Assembly (NCBI RefSeq): GCF_018614575.1
Contig: NZ_JAGGOJ010000021.1
Span: 167,667 to 231,666 of the forward strand
Length of the DNA: 64,000 nucleotides
Origin: Streptomyces sp. ISL-10
GTDB taxonomy: Bacteria; Actinomycetota; Actinomycetes; Streptomycetales; Streptomycetaceae
Direction: 5' to 3'
Shown: positions 15,826 to 25,408 of the stretch, in pieces
How positions within the stretch are numbered: position 1 is the first letter of the stretch
Layout of the letters: each line of letters opens with the position of its first letter
Notes under the pieces: model-generated
The model's input: the letters and a program-made list of their open reading frames with translations, nothing else
What the model was told of the DNA's origin: nothing
Databases searched by the model: none
Position numbers and translations under genes: made by a program

Positions 15826-18800
15826 GTGCGGGGCTACGAACGCCAGGAGAGCCACCGAGCTGACGACGACCACCTCTCGCGGTTCGAAGCCGAGATGGAC
15901 CGGCTGAAGACCGAGCGGGAGAAGGCCGTCCAGCATGCCGAGGACCTCGGCTACCAAGTCGAGGTGTTGCGCGCCAAACTCCATGAGGCGCGCCGCACTC
16001 TCGCCTCCCGCCCTGCCTATGACAGCGCCGACCTCGGCTACCAGGCCGAGCAATTGCTCCGTAATGCCCAGATCCAGGCGGACCAGCTGCGCTCGGACGC
16101 CGAGCGGGAGCTGCGCGAGGCACGCGCCCAGACCCAGCGCATTCTTCAGGAGCACGCCGAGCACCAGGCACGCCTGCAGGCCGAGCTGCACGCCGAGGCG
16201 GTGCAGCGCAGGCAGCGTCTTGACCAGGAGCTGGCCGAGCGCCGCCAGACCGTCGAGTCGCATGTCAACGAGAACGTCGCCTGGGCCGAGCAGCTGCGTG
16301 CCCGCACCGAGTCGCAGGCCCAGCGGCTGCTGGAACAGTCCCGCGCCGAGGCCGAGCAGTCCCTCGCCGCGGCGCGTGCCGAGGCCGCCAGGATCAGCGA
16401 GGAGGCCCGCCGGCGGCTCGGCAGCGAGGCCGAGACGGCCCGCGCCGAGGCCGAAGCGATCCTGTTGCGTGCCCGCAAGGACGCCGAGCGGCTGCTGACC
16501 GCGGCCTCCAACCAGGCGCAGGAGGCGACCTCCCACGCCGAGCAGCTGCGTTCGTCGACCACCGCCGAGTCCGACCAGGCCCGCCAGCAGGCCGCGGAGC
16601 TCAGCCGCACCGCCGAGGCGCGGATGCACGAGGCCGAGGAGAAGCTCCGCGAGGCGCGGGCGGAGGCCGAGAAGCTGGTCACCGAGGCCAAGGAGTCCGC
16701 GGCCAAGCAGCTGTCGTCGGCCGAGTCGGTCAACGAGCAGCGCACCCGCACGGCCAAGGCGGAGATCGCCCGCCTCGTCGCCGAGGCCACCAAGGAGTCC
16801 GAGGCGCTCAAGACGGACGCGGAGCAGGCGCTCGCGGACGCCCGCGCCGAGGCGGAGAAGCTGCTCGCGGACGCCACCGAGAAGGCCCGTACGGCCGCCG
16901 CCGAGGACTCCGCCGCCCAGCTCGCCAAGGCCGCCCGCACTGCGGAGGAGGTGCTGACCAAGGCGTCCGAGGACGCCAGGGCCACCACCCGCGCGGCGAG
17001 CGAGGAGGCCGAGCGGATCAGGCGCGAGGCCGAGGCGGAGGCGGACCGGCTGCGCGGCGAGGCGGCCGAGCAGGCCGACCAGCTCAAGGGCGCGGCCAAG
17101 GACGACACCAAGGAGTACCGGGCCAAGACGGTCGAGCTGCAGGAGGAGGCGCGCCGGCTGCGCGGCGAGGCCGAGCAGCTGCGCGCCGAGGCGGTCGCCG
17201 AGGGCGAGCGGATCCGCGGCGAGGCGCGGCGCGAGGCCGTCCAGCAGATCGAGGAGGCGGCCAGGACCGCCGAGGAGCTGCTGACCAAGGCGCGTACGGA
17301 CGCGGACGAGTTGCGGGCGAAGGCGGCGGGCGACTCCGAGAAGGTGCGCACCGAGGCGATCGAGCGCGCCACCTCACTGCGCAAGCAGGCCGAGGAGACG
17401 CTGGAGCGCACCCGCGCCGAGGCGGACCGGCTGCGCGCGGAGGCCGAGGAGCAGGCGGACGGCGTGCGTGCGGCGGCCGAGTCCGCCGCCGAGCAGCTGC
17501 GTGCGGAGACCGAGCGCGGCATCGCGGCCCGGCAGGCCGATGCGGCCGAGGAGCTGACGCGCCTGCACAACGAGGCCGAGGCCAGGCTCGCGAGCGCCGA
17601 GGAGAACCTCGCCGGAGCCCGTGCGGAGGGCGAGCGGATCCGCCGCGAGGCGGCGGAGGAGACCGAGCGGCTGCGCACCGAGGCCGCGGAGCGGCTGCGC
17701 ACCCTCCAGGCGCAGGCCGAGCAGGAGGCGGAGCGGCTGCGCACCGAGGCCGCGGCCGACGCGTCGGCCGCCCGCGCGGAGGCCGAGGCCGTCGCCGTAC
17801 GGCTCACCAGCGACGCGGCGACCGAGGCGGAGCGGCTGCGCACCGAGGCCCAGGACACCGCCGACCGGGTGCGGGCGGAGGCGGCGGCGGCCGCGGAGCG
17901 GGTCGGCGCGGAGGCCGCCGAGGCGCTGGCGGCCGCGCAGGAGGAGGCGGCCCGTCGGCGCCGGGAGGCCGAGGAGACCCTCGACTCCGCGCGCGCCGAG
18001 GCCGGCCAGGAGCGTGAGCACGCCCGCGAGCAGAGCGAGGAGCTGCTGGCGTCCGCCCGCAAGCGGGTCGAGCAGGCCCAGGCCGAGGCGCAGCGGCTGG
18101 TGGAGGAGGCGGACCGGCGGGCCACCGAGATGGTCTCGGCCGCCGAGCAGACCGCCCAGCAGGTACGGGACTCCGTCAACGGGCTCCAGGAGCAGGCCGA
18201 GCAGGAGATCGCCGGGCTGCGCAGCGCCGCCGAGCACGCGGCGGAGCGCACCCGGGGCGAGGCGCAGGAGGAGGCGGACCGGGTCCGCGCCGACGCGTAC
18301 GCGGAGCGGGAGCGTGCCTCCGAGGACGCGGCGAGGCTACGGGAGCGGGCCCAGGAGGAGACCGAAGCGGCGCAGGCGCTGTCCGAGCGGACCGTGGCCG
18401 AGGCGATGGCCGAGGCGGAGCGCCTGCGGGCGGACTCCTCGGAGTACGCGCAGCGGATGCGCACCGAGGCGTCGGACTCGCTCGCCGCCGCCGAGCAGGA
18501 CGCGGCGCGGGCGCGCGCGGAGGCGCGCGAGGACGCGAACCGGATCCGTTCGGAGGCGGCCGCCCAGGCGGATCTGCTGGTCGGCGAGGCGACCAGCGAA
18601 GCCGAGCGGATGCGCACGGAGGCCGCCGAGGTGCTGGCCGCCGCGGAGGCGGACGCGACACGGCTGCTCACCGAGGCCGAACAGATCAAGGTGGACGGCG
18701 AGGCCGAGGTCGAGCAGATGCGCGCGGCCGTGCGTAGCGACCGTGAGCAGGTGCTCGACGAGGCGCGGCAGGCGGCGGACAAGCGCCGTGCCGACGCGGC

Positions 18801-19866
18801 GGCGCAGGCCGACCAGCTGATCGCCGAGGCGACGGGCGAAGCCGAGCGGATCGCAGCGAAGACGGCCGCGGAGGCGGAGCGGGTGCGGGCCGAAGCCGCC
18901 GGCGACGCCGAGCGGATGCGCGCCGAGGCCGCCGAGACGGTGGGCTCCGCGCAGCAGGCCGCCGAGCGGATGCGGGTGGAGGCCGAGCGGCACCGCGCCG
19001 AGACGGAGGCCACCGCCGAGCAGGTGCGCGGCGAGGCGCGGGCCGAGGCGGACCGGCTGCTGGACGAGGCGCGCGAGGCGGCGGCGAAGCGTCGCGCGGA
19101 CGCCGCCGAGCAGGCCGACCAGCTGATGGCGAAGGTGCAGGAGGAGGCGCTCCGCGCGGCCACCGAGGCGGAGGAGCAGGCCGACACGATGGTCGGCGCA
19201 GCGCGCAAGGAGGCCGAGCGGATCGTCGTCGAGGCGACCGTCGAGGGCAACTCGCGGGTGGAGAAGGCGCGTACGGACGCCGACGAGCTGCTGGTCGGCG
19301 CCCGCCGGGACGCCACGGCGATAAGGGACCGCGCCGAGGAGCTGCGGGCCCGGATCGAGAGCGAGATCGAGGAACTCCACGAGCGGGCCCGCCGGGAGAC
19401 CGCGGAGCAGCTGAGGACGGCGGGCGAGCGCGTCGACAAGCTGGTCAAGGCGGCCGAGGAGCAGCGGGCCGAGGCGGAGGCCAAGGCCAAGCAGCTGGTG
19501 TCGGATGCCGATTCGGAAGCCGGCAAGGTCAGGATCGCCGCCGTGAAGAGGGCGGAGGCCCTGCTGAAGGAGGCCGGGACCAAGAAGGCCGAACTGATCC
19601 GGGAGGCCGAGCGCGTGAAGGCCGAGGCGGACCGCGAGGCCGAGCGCACGATCGCCGAGGGCAAGCGCGAGCTCGATGTGCTGGTGCGCAGGCGCGAGGA
19701 CATCCAGGCCGAGATTTCGCGCGTCCAGGACGTTCTTGAGGCGTTGGAGTCTTTCGAGGCGCCGGGGGGTAAGGCTTCGGGCAATGGCGGCTCGGGTGGC
19801 GGGACCGTCAAGGCGGGTGCGTCAGCGGGGGTTACACGTTCGAGTGGCAAGTCGTCCGACGGCTAG
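15826..19866 (+). CDS. scy: polarisome scaffold coiled-coil protein Scy
   Basis: The 1346-aa protein is almost entirely coiled coil. Its start fits GTG 15826 (VRGYERQESHRADDD), with GGGA 8 nt upstream; a longer in-frame start at 15778 lacks family similarity. After a short DivIVA-like N-terminal segment (HLSRFEAEMDRLKTEREKA), the body is a degenerate, Ala/Glu/Arg-rich repeat with AEAERLRTEA-type units. This is the 51-residue hendecad-type pattern described for Scy and FilP. The C-terminal 40 residues are Gly/Ser-rich. In S. coelicolor, Scy organises tip growth with DivIVA and FilP. The neighbouring filP gene confirms the assignment. Length is close to S. coelicolor Scy (about 1326 aa). Confidence 0.95.
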   Translation: MRGYERQESHRADDDHLSRFEAEMDRLKTEREKAVQHAEDLGYQVEVLRAKLHEARRTLASRPAYDSADLGYQAEQLLRNAQIQADQLRSDAERELREARAQTQRILQEHAEHQARLQAELHAEAVQRRQRLDQELAERRQTVESHVNENVAWAEQLRARTESQAQRLLEQSRAEAEQSLAAARAEAARISEEARRRLGSEAETARAEAEAILLRARKDAERLLTAASNQAQEATSHAEQLRSSTTAESDQARQQAAELSRTAEARMHEAEEKLREARAEAEKLVTEAKESAAKQLSSAESVNEQRTRTAKAEIARLVAEATKESEALKTDAEQALADARAEAEKLLADATEKARTAAAEDSAAQLAKAARTAEEVLTKASEDARATTRAASEEAERIRREAEAEADRLRGEAAEQADQLKGAAKDDTKEYRAKTVELQEEARRLRGEAEQLRAEAVAEGERIRGEARREAVQQIEEAARTAEELLTKARTDADELRAKAAGDSEKVRTEAIERATSLRKQAEETLERTRAEADRLRAEAEEQADGVRAAAESAAEQLRAETERGIAARQADAAEELTRLHNEAEARLASAEENLAGARAEGERIRREAAEETERLRTEAAERLRTLQAQAEQEAERLRTEAAADASAARAEAEAVAVRLTSDAATEAERLRTEAQDTADRVRAEAAAAAERVGAEAAEALAAAQEEAARRRREAEETLDSARAEAGQEREHAREQSEELLASARKRVEQAQAEAQRLVEEADRRATEMVSAAEQTAQQVRDSVNGLQEQAEQEIAGLRSAAEHAAERTRGEAQEEADRVRADAYAERERASEDAARLRERAQEETEAAQALSERTVAEAMAEAERLRADSSEYAQRMRTEASDSLAAAEQDAARARAEAREDANRIRSEAAAQADLLVGEATSEAERMRTEAAEVLAAAEADATRLLTEAEQIKVDGEAEVEQMRAAVRSDREQVLDEARQAADKRRADAAAQADQLIAEATGEAERIAAKTAAEAERVRAEAAGDAERMRAEAAETVGSAQQAAERMRVEAERHRAETEATAEQVRGEARAEADRLLDEAREAAAKRRADAAEQADQLMAKVQEEALRAATEAEEQADTMVGAARKEAERIVVEATVEGNSRVEKARTDADELLVGARRDATAIRDRAEELRARIESEIEELHERARRETAEQLRTAGERVDKLVKAAEEQRAEAEAKAKQLVSDADSEAGKVRIAAVKRAEALLKEAGTKKAELIREAERVKAEADREAERTIAEGKRELDVLVRRREDIQAEISRVQDVLEALESFEAPGGKASGNGGSGGGTVKAGASAGVTRSSGKSSDG

Positions 19867-19979
19867 CCACTCAAAAGGCTGGACATTCTCCAGATCAAAC
19901 CGGCATCCGCTCGATGACACGCCGCTTCGGCCCCTAGGATTCCCCCTAACACCTCACCGGTCTCATTGACAGGAACCCC

Positions 19980-20918
19980 ATGAGCGACACTTCCTCCCCC
20001 TTCGGCTTCGAGCTCGTGCGGCGTGGTTACGACCGCGGTCAGGTGGACGACCGCATTACCAAACTCGTCGCCGACCGTGATAGTGCTCTGGCCCGAATCA
20101 CCTCTCTGGAAAAGCGCATCGAGGAGCTCCACCTCGAGACGCAGAACGCCCAGGCCCAGGTCAACGACGCCGAGCCGTCGTACGCCGGGCTCGGCGCCCG
20201 TGTCGAGAAGATCCTCCGCCTCGCGGAGGAGGAGGCGAAGGACCTGCGCGAGGAGGCCCGTCGCGCGGCCGATCAGCACCGTGAGCTGGCGGAGTCCGCC
20301 GCCCAGCAGGTGCGCAACGACGCCGAGTCGTTCGCCGCCGAGCGCAAGGCCAAGGCCGAGGACGAGGGCGTCCGCATCGTCGAGAAGGCCCAGGGCGAGG
20401 CGAACACGCTGCGCGCCGAGGCGCAGAAGGACGCGCAGTCCAAGCGCGAGGAGGCGGACGCGCTCTTCGAGGAGACCCGCGCCAAGGCCGCCCAGGCCGC
20501 CGCGGACTTCGAGACGAACCTGGCCAAGCGCCGCGAGCAGTCGGAGCGCGACCTGGCCTCGCGTCAGGCGAAGGCGGAGAAGCGCCTGGCGGAGATCGAG
20601 CACCGCGCCGAGCAGCTGCGCCTGGAGGCCGAGAAGCTGCGCACGGACGCGGAGCGCAGGGCCCGTCAGACGGTGGAGACCGCGCAGCGTCAGGCCGAGG
20701 ACATCGTGGCCGACGCGAACGCCAAGGCCGACCGTATCCGCAGCGAATCGGAGCGCGAGCTGGCGGCGCTGACGAACCGCCGCGACTCGATCAACGCCCA
20801 GCTGACCAACGTCCGCGAGATGCTGGCGACGCTGACCGGTGCGGCCGTCGCCGCGGCGGGTACGCCGGCGGACGACGAGCCGATCTCCCGCGGGGTTCCG
20901 GCGCAGCAGACCCGCTGA
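19980..20918 (+). CDS. filP: intermediate-filament-like cytoskeletal protein FilP
   Basis: The 312-aa coiled-coil protein starts at ATG 19980 with AGGA 5 nt upstream. The N-terminus FGFELVRRGYDRGQVDD resembles the membrane-tip-binding part of DivIVA-family proteins. Residues about 28-270 are continuous heptad/hendecad coiled coil (EARRAADQHRELAESAAQQ and similar), followed by a short flexible tail. In Streptomyces it assembles into filaments at hyphal tips, giving rigidity and interacting with Scy and DivIVA. It lies 113 bp after scy, with a -10-like TAGGAT at 19935-19940, so it may have its own promoter. A strong terminator follows. Confidence 0.96.
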   Translation: MSDTSSPFGFELVRRGYDRGQVDDRITKLVADRDSALARITSLEKRIEELHLETQNAQAQVNDAEPSYAGLGARVEKILRLAEEEAKDLREEARRAADQHRELAESAAQQVRNDAESFAAERKAKAEDEGVRIVEKAQGEANTLRAEAQKDAQSKREEADALFEETRAKAAQAAADFETNLAKRREQSERDLASRQAKAEKRLAEIEHRAEQLRLEAEKLRTDAERRARQTVETAQRQAEDIVADANAKADRIRSESERELAALTNRRDSINAQLTNVREMLATLTGAAVAAAGTPADDEPISRGVPAQQTR

Positions 20919-20942
20919 CGCCTTCCGCAGGCCGGATCCGAC

Positions 20943-20975
20943 GAGTGCCCGGTGCCGCTTCGGCACCGGGCACTC
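20943..20975 (+). terminator. filP terminator
   Basis: A perfect 15-bp stem, GAGTGCCCGGTGCCG and its complement, encloses a 3-nt loop (CTT), 25 bp after the filP stop. No T-run follows, as is common in Streptomyces. Confidence 0.8.
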
Positions 20976-21061
20976 GCGCGTCGCCGGCCCCTGCGCGAAA
21001 CGGCCTTGTCCGTTGGGCGAACCCGGTGGCGTGGGCCGCCACGCCCCCGTAGCGTGAACGC

Positions 21062-22045
21062 ATGATCGAGCTCAAGGGCCTCACCAAGCACTTCGGTACG
21101 AAGGTCGCCGTCGACCATCTGTCCTTCAGCGTCCGCCCCGGAATGGTGACCGGTTTCCTCGGTCCCAACGGCGCGGGCAAGTCGACGACGATGCGCATGA
21201 TGCTCGATCTGGACAACCCCACCAGTGGCACCGTCCGGATCGACGGCAAGCACTACCGGGATCTGGACGAACCGCTCAAGTACATCGGCGCGCTGCTGGA
21301 CGCCAAGGCGATGCACGGCGGCCGCAGCGCCTACAACAACCTGCTCTGCCTGGCGCAGGCGAACCGGATCCCGGCGAGCCGCGTGGCCGAGGTCCTCGAC
21401 GTGGTGGGGCTGACGTCGGTGGCACGCAAGAAGACCAAGGGCTTCTCGCTCGGTATGGGCCAACGGCTCGGAATCGCTTCTGCACTGCTCGGCGATCCGG
21501 AGATCCTGATGTTCGACGAACCGGTCAATGGTCTGGACCCCGAGGGAATTCACTGGATCCGCAATCTGATGAAGGCCCTTGCCGCCGAAGGCCGGACGAT
21601 CTTCGTCTCCTCCCATCTGATGAGTGAAATGGCGCTGACCGCCGACCACTTGATCGTCATCGGCCAGGGCAGGCTGCTCGCCGATACATCGATGGCCGAT
21701 TTCATTCATGAGAACTCCCGCAGTTATGTCAGGCTCCGCACTCCCCAGCGCGAGAAGCTGCTGGACGCGCTGCAAACGGCCGGCTTGATCGCCGTCGAGT
21801 CGGGCAGCGCACTCGAGATCGACGGGGCCTCCACGGAACAGCTGGGCGAGCTGGCCGCGGAGCACGGGATCGTGCTGCACGAGCTCAGCGCCCAACGGGC
21901 CTCGCTGGAGGAGGCGTTCATGCAGATGACGGCCGGCGCCGTGGAGTACCACGCGCATTCCACCGGCCAGGCCGGACCGCCCCCCGCACCGGCCGCCACC
22001 AGCACCGCCGCCCCGCAGTGGGCCCCGCGCAACGAGGGAGCCTGA
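21062..22045 (+). CDS. ABC transporter ATP-binding protein (module 1)
   Basis: The 327-aa ATPase has Walker A GPNGAGKST (about 37-45), a signature variant SLGMGQRLGIA (in place of LSGGQ), Walker B ILMFDEP with NGLDPEGI, and the switch His in SSHLMSEM. The C-terminal extension after about 215 is typical of exporters pairing with ABC-2 permeases, and ends in an Ala/Pro tail. A -10-like TAGCGT lies 6 nt before the ATG, with no ribosome site, so initiation may be leaderless. The stop is 3 bp before the permease gene. The substrate is unknown. It is closely similar to the ATPase at 22967-24124. Confidence 0.93.
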   Translation: MIELKGLTKHFGTKVAVDHLSFSVRPGMVTGFLGPNGAGKSTTMRMMLDLDNPTSGTVRIDGKHYRDLDEPLKYIGALLDAKAMHGGRSAYNNLLCLAQANRIPASRVAEVLDVVGLTSVARKKTKGFSLGMGQRLGIASALLGDPEILMFDEPVNGLDPEGIHWIRNLMKALAAEGRTIFVSSHLMSEMALTADHLIVIGQGRLLADTSMADFIHENSRSYVRLRTPQREKLLDALQTAGLIAVESGSALEIDGASTEQLGELAAEHGIVLHELSAQRASLEEAFMQMTAGAVEYHAHSTGQAGPPPAPAATSTAAPQWAPRNEGA

Positions 22046-22048
22046 CCG

Positions 22049-22828
22049 ATGGCATCCGTACCCGCCGTTCTCCAGTCCGAGTGGACCAAGATCCGTACGG
22101 TCTCCTCGACGCGCTGGACCCTGATCTGCGCGCTCGCGGTCACGGTCGCCCTGAGCGCCGCGCTCTGCGCGCTGATGAACTCCACCTTCGACGATCTGCC
22201 CGAGGCCGAGCGGCTGACCTTCGACCCGACGCTCATCAGCTTCTCGGGGATGGTGCTCGGCCAGCTCGCGATGGTGGTCTTCGGCGTCCTGGTGGTCGGC
22301 ACGGAGTACAGCTCCGGCATGATCCGCACCTCGCTCGCGGCCGTGCCGCAACGCGCCACCTTCCTCTACAGCAAGATCGCGGTGGCCGGACTGCTGGCGC
22401 TGGCGGTGGGGATGGCGACGAGCTTCCTCACCTTCTTCCTCGGCCAGGCGCTGCTGGGCGAGCACCGCACGACGATCGGCGAGGAAAACGTGCTGCGCGC
22501 TGTGGTCGGCGGCGGCATCTACATGGGCCTGATGGCGATCTTCTCGATGGGGGTCGCGGCGATGCTGCGCAGCTCGATGCTGTCGCTGGGCATCCTGATG
22601 CCCTTCTTCTTCCTGGTGTCCCAGATCCTCTCCGCGGTCCCGGGCGCGAGGGACGTGGCGCGCTACTTCCCCGACCAGGCCGGCGCCAAGATCATGCAGG
22701 TGGTCCCGGGTGCGATGAACAGCGGGGACTCTTCCTACGGCCCCTGGGGCGGCCTGGGCATCATGCTGCTGTGGGTGGTGGCGGCGCTGATCGGCGGCTT
22801 CCTGGTGCTGAAGAAGCGGGACGCGTAG
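22049..22828 (+). CDS. ABC-2 family permease (module 1)
   Basis: The 259-aa membrane protein has about six hydrophobic segments, among them WTLICALAVTVALSAALCAL, MVVFGVLVVGTEYSSGMIRT, ILMPFFFLVSQILSAV and LGIMLLWVVAALIGGF. The ABC-2 hallmark EYSSGMIRTSLAAVP lies in the second transmembrane region. It starts 3 bp after the ATPase gene. It is the partner of the upstream ATPase in a presumed exporter and is paralogous to the permease at 24121-24954. Confidence 0.92.
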   Translation: MASVPAVLQSEWTKIRTVSSTRWTLICALAVTVALSAALCALMNSTFDDLPEAERLTFDPTLISFSGMVLGQLAMVVFGVLVVGTEYSSGMIRTSLAAVPQRATFLYSKIAVAGLLALAVGMATSFLTFFLGQALLGEHRTTIGEENVLRAVVGGGIYMGLMAIFSMGVAAMLRSSMLSLGILMPFFFLVSQILSAVPGARDVARYFPDQAGAKIMQVVPGAMNSGDSSYGPWGGLGIMLLWVVAALIGGFLVLKKRDA

Positions 22829-22966
22829 GCGGCGCGCTCACGAGGCGGGGCAATGGCACAGGCTTGAACGGAACCGTCAAGGCACGGATATCCTCCTAAC
22901 TCTTACGGGGGCGTACGGCATGCAAGGCCTGTGCCCCGACGACCCGAATGTCGATGGGGCTGGAGA

Positions 22967-24124
22967 ATGATCGAGGCAGTCGGCCTGACGAAGCGCTACG
23001 GCGCCAAGACAGCCGTGTACAACCTTTCCTTCCAGGTGCGGCCCGGCGCCGTCACCGGGTTCCTCGGGCCCAACGGCGCCGGCAAGTCCACGACCATGCG
23101 CATGATCCTCGGACTCGACAAGCCGACCTCGGGGCAGGTCACCATCAGCGGCCGGCCGTACCGGCAGCTGCCGAACGCGCCGCGGCAGGTCGGTGCGCTG
23201 CTGGACGCCAAGGCCGTGCACGGCGGGCGCAGCGCGCGCAGCCACCTGCTGTCGCTGGCACAGCTGTCCGGCATCCCGGCCCGCCGGGTGGACGAGGTGC
23301 TCGGCGTCGTCGGTCTCCAGGACGTCGCCAAGCGCCGCTCCAAGGGCTTCTCGCTCGGCATGGGGCAGCGGCTCGGCATCGCCGCGGCGCTGCTAGGCGA
23401 CCCGCAGGTGCTGCTCTTCGACGAGCCGGTCAACGGACTCGACCCCGAAGGCATCCTCTGGGTGCGCAATCTGATGAAGCAGCTGGCCGCCGAGGGCCGC
23501 ACGGTCTTCGTCTCCTCGCACCTGATGAGCGAAATGGCCCTCACGGCCGACCAGTTGATCGTCATCGGCCGGGGCCAGCTGCTCGCGGACATGAGCGTCA
23601 AGGACTTCATCTCCCACAACTCGGCCGATTTCGCCCGCGTGCGCACGCCGCAGACCGACGCGCAGCAGCGGGAGAAGCTGTCGGCGGCGCTGACCGAGGC
23701 GGGCGGACAGGTCATGTCCGAGCCGGACGGCGCCCTGCGCGTCACCGGGCTGGCGCTGCCGAGGATCAGCGACGTGGCCCATGAGGCGGACGTCCGGCTG
23801 TGGGAGCTCTCGCCGCACCAGGCATCGCTGGAGGAGGCGTACATGCGGATGACGCAGGGTGCCGTCGACTACCGCTCCACCGATGACCAGAAGGCGGGGC
23901 TGATGCAGCAGCAGCCGATGGGCTACCTGCCGCCGCAGCAGCCGCAGATCCCCGAGGTCCCGCAGCAGGGCTGGTACGCCCCGCCGCCGCCCGGAGCCGG
24001 GCAGAACCCGTACGCGGCGGTGGCACCGGGCGCGCCCGTGCAGCCCGCGCCGCCGGCCGCTCCGCCCGTTGCTCCTCCTGCCGCCGCCCCCGCCGACCCG
24101 AACAAGCCCGAGGACGCCCGATGA
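22967..24124 (+). CDS. ABC transporter ATP-binding protein (module 2)
   Basis: The 385-aa ATPase has Walker A GPNGAGKST, signature SLGMGQRLGIA, Walker B LLFDEPVNGLDPEG and SSHLMSEM. It is highly similar to the module 1 ATPase but carries a 75-residue Pro/Gln/Ala-rich C-terminal tail (YLPPQQPQIPEVPQQG...). The ATG at 22967 has GGGG 7 nt upstream. An upstream in-frame start has no ribosome site. The preceding 138-bp gap contains a weak TTGAAC-19-TATCCT promoter-like pair (22864-22894), so module 2 may be independently expressed. It overlaps the permease gene by 4 bp. Confidence 0.93.
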   Translation: MIEAVGLTKRYGAKTAVYNLSFQVRPGAVTGFLGPNGAGKSTTMRMILGLDKPTSGQVTISGRPYRQLPNAPRQVGALLDAKAVHGGRSARSHLLSLAQLSGIPARRVDEVLGVVGLQDVAKRRSKGFSLGMGQRLGIAAALLGDPQVLLFDEPVNGLDPEGILWVRNLMKQLAAEGRTVFVSSHLMSEMALTADQLIVIGRGQLLADMSVKDFISHNSADFARVRTPQTDAQQREKLSAALTEAGGQVMSEPDGALRVTGLALPRISDVAHEADVRLWELSPHQASLEEAYMRMTQGAVDYRSTDDQKAGLMQQQPMGYLPPQQPQIPEVPQQGWYAPPPPGAGQNPYAAVAPGAPVQPAPPAAPPVAPPAAAPADPNKPEDAR

Positions 24125-24954
24125 CCACCCCCTACCAGCAGCCGGGGGCCGCGGCCCCCACGTACGCATCCCCGATCCCGGTCCGCGGCGCGCACCTCGG
24201 GGACGCCCTCGCCTCCGAGTGGACCAAGATCCGCTCGGTGCGCTCCACGATGTGGACGCTCGGCGTGATGATCGTGCTGATGCTCGGAATCGGTCTGGCC
24301 GTCGCCGCGATCGTGGCCGCCAGCGATGTCGACCTGCAGGGCGAGTCGGCGCTCGGCTTCGGCTTCTTCGGCGTGCTGCTCGGCACGATCTGCGTGATGA
24401 CGCTGGGCGTGCTGACGATCGCCTCCGAGTACGGCACGGGCATGATCCGTACGACCCTGACGGCCTGCCCCAGCCGCACGCGGGTGCTGGCCGCCAAGGC
24501 GATCGTCTTCTTCCTCCTCGTCTTCACCATCACGGTGGTCTTCGCCGCGCTCGTCGCCCTCATCCAGGTGGGCATGGTGGACACCGCCGAGCCCACCGGG
24601 GACGAGTGGCTGCGCGCAACGGTCGGCGTGGCGCTGTTCGTCGCCTCGATCGGCCTGCTGTCGCTGGCCGTCGGCACCATGATCCGGCACTCGGCCGGCG
24701 CGATCACGATCATGATCGGCCTGATGCTGCTGCCGCTCGTCGCGGCCATGTTCATGTTCTCGGAGTCGCTCGCGGACGTGCAGGAGTTCCTGCTGGACTA
24801 CGCGATCCCGAGCCAGCTCATCAGCATCTACGGCGAGGCCGCGGCCGGCGGCTCCACGGGTCCGGTCGGCTGGGAGCCGGTGTGGATCATGCTCGGCATC
24901 ACCGCCGTGACGCTGGGCGGCGCGTTCGCCGTCATCAACAGCCGCGACGTGTAG
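24121..24954 (+). CDS. ABC-2 family permease (module 2)
   Basis: The 277-aa membrane protein has a 30-residue Pro/Ala-rich cytoplasmic N-terminus absent from module 1, followed by the ABC-2 core. That core includes EWTKIRSVRSTMWTLGVMI, EYGTGMIRTTLTACPSRT and several hydrophobic helices, and ends VTLGGAFAVINSRDV. The ATGA overlap with the ATPase stop indicates translational coupling. It is convergent with the small gene at 24970, only 15 bp away. Confidence 0.92.
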   Translation: MTTPYQQPGAAAPTYASPIPVRGAHLGDALASEWTKIRSVRSTMWTLGVMIVLMLGIGLAVAAIVAASDVDLQGESALGFGFFGVLLGTICVMTLGVLTIASEYGTGMIRTTLTACPSRTRVLAAKAIVFFLLVFTITVVFAALVALIQVGMVDTAEPTGDEWLRATVGVALFVASIGLLSLAVGTMIRHSAGAITIMIGLMLLPLVAAMFMFSESLADVQEFLLDYAIPSQLISIYGEAAAGGSTGPVGWEPVWIMLGITAVTLGGAFAVINSRDV

Positions 24955-24969
24955 TCGTCGCGGAAGGCG

Positions 24970-25299
24970 TCAGTACCTGGGCGCGTTACGGGACCGCTGC
25001 ACCCGCGTGGTGCGGCGGTCCTTCGCGTTCCAGCACGCCTTGTGCCAGTGGCGCCGGTCCTCGACGCCCCCGTGCTCGGGCCAGGCCACCACGTGCGGGA
25101 GGCCGGAAGGGATCTCCTGGTCGCAGCCCGGGCAGCGGTACGTCTTGCCTGCGGCACTCGCGCCCGCGACATGGCGCACCGACCAGTCCTCGCCCTGCCA
25201 CGACTCGCTGCGCCCGAACCCGCCGTACCGGTCGCCGCCGCCTGCTGCTCGCTCGGTCGGCTTCTCGCCGCCTCGGGGGCGGTTGCGGCGCGGGGACAC
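24970..25299 (-). CDS. small basic protein with zinc-ribbon-like Cys/His motif
   Basis: The 109-aa protein has a disordered basic N-terminus (SPRRNRPRGGEKPTE). The compact motif RCPGCDQEIP (Cys56, Cys59) is followed by His69 and HWHKACW (His84, His86, Cys89), a spacing that suggests one zinc site. The C-terminus is Arg-rich. It is conserved in streptomycetes as an uncharacterised protein. I chose the GTG at 25299 because GAGGTG precedes it by 5-6 nt; an upstream GTG at 25311 is less well placed. A nucleic-acid or protein-binding role is only inference. Confidence 0.7.
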   Translation of the reverse strand: MSPRRNRPRGGEKPTERAAGGGDRYGGFGRSESWQGEDWSVRHVAGASAAGKTYRCPGCDQEIPSGLPHVVAWPEHGGVEDRRHWHKACWNAKDRRTTRVQRSRNAPRY

Positions 25300-25408
25300 G
25301 TGACACCTCACGGGACTTTGAGGAACGGATCCTTTCCAGCGTACGGGCCGAGAACCGGGGCACTCGCCCTTCCGACCATGACACCGTGACCACTGACAGC
25401 GGCCGGTT

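Noticed and set aside
16146..19850. 1234-codon minus-strand open frame
   Set aside because: It is the antisense of scy. The Ser/Ala/Arg-rich translation is the complement of the GAG/GCC-rich coiled-coil codons.
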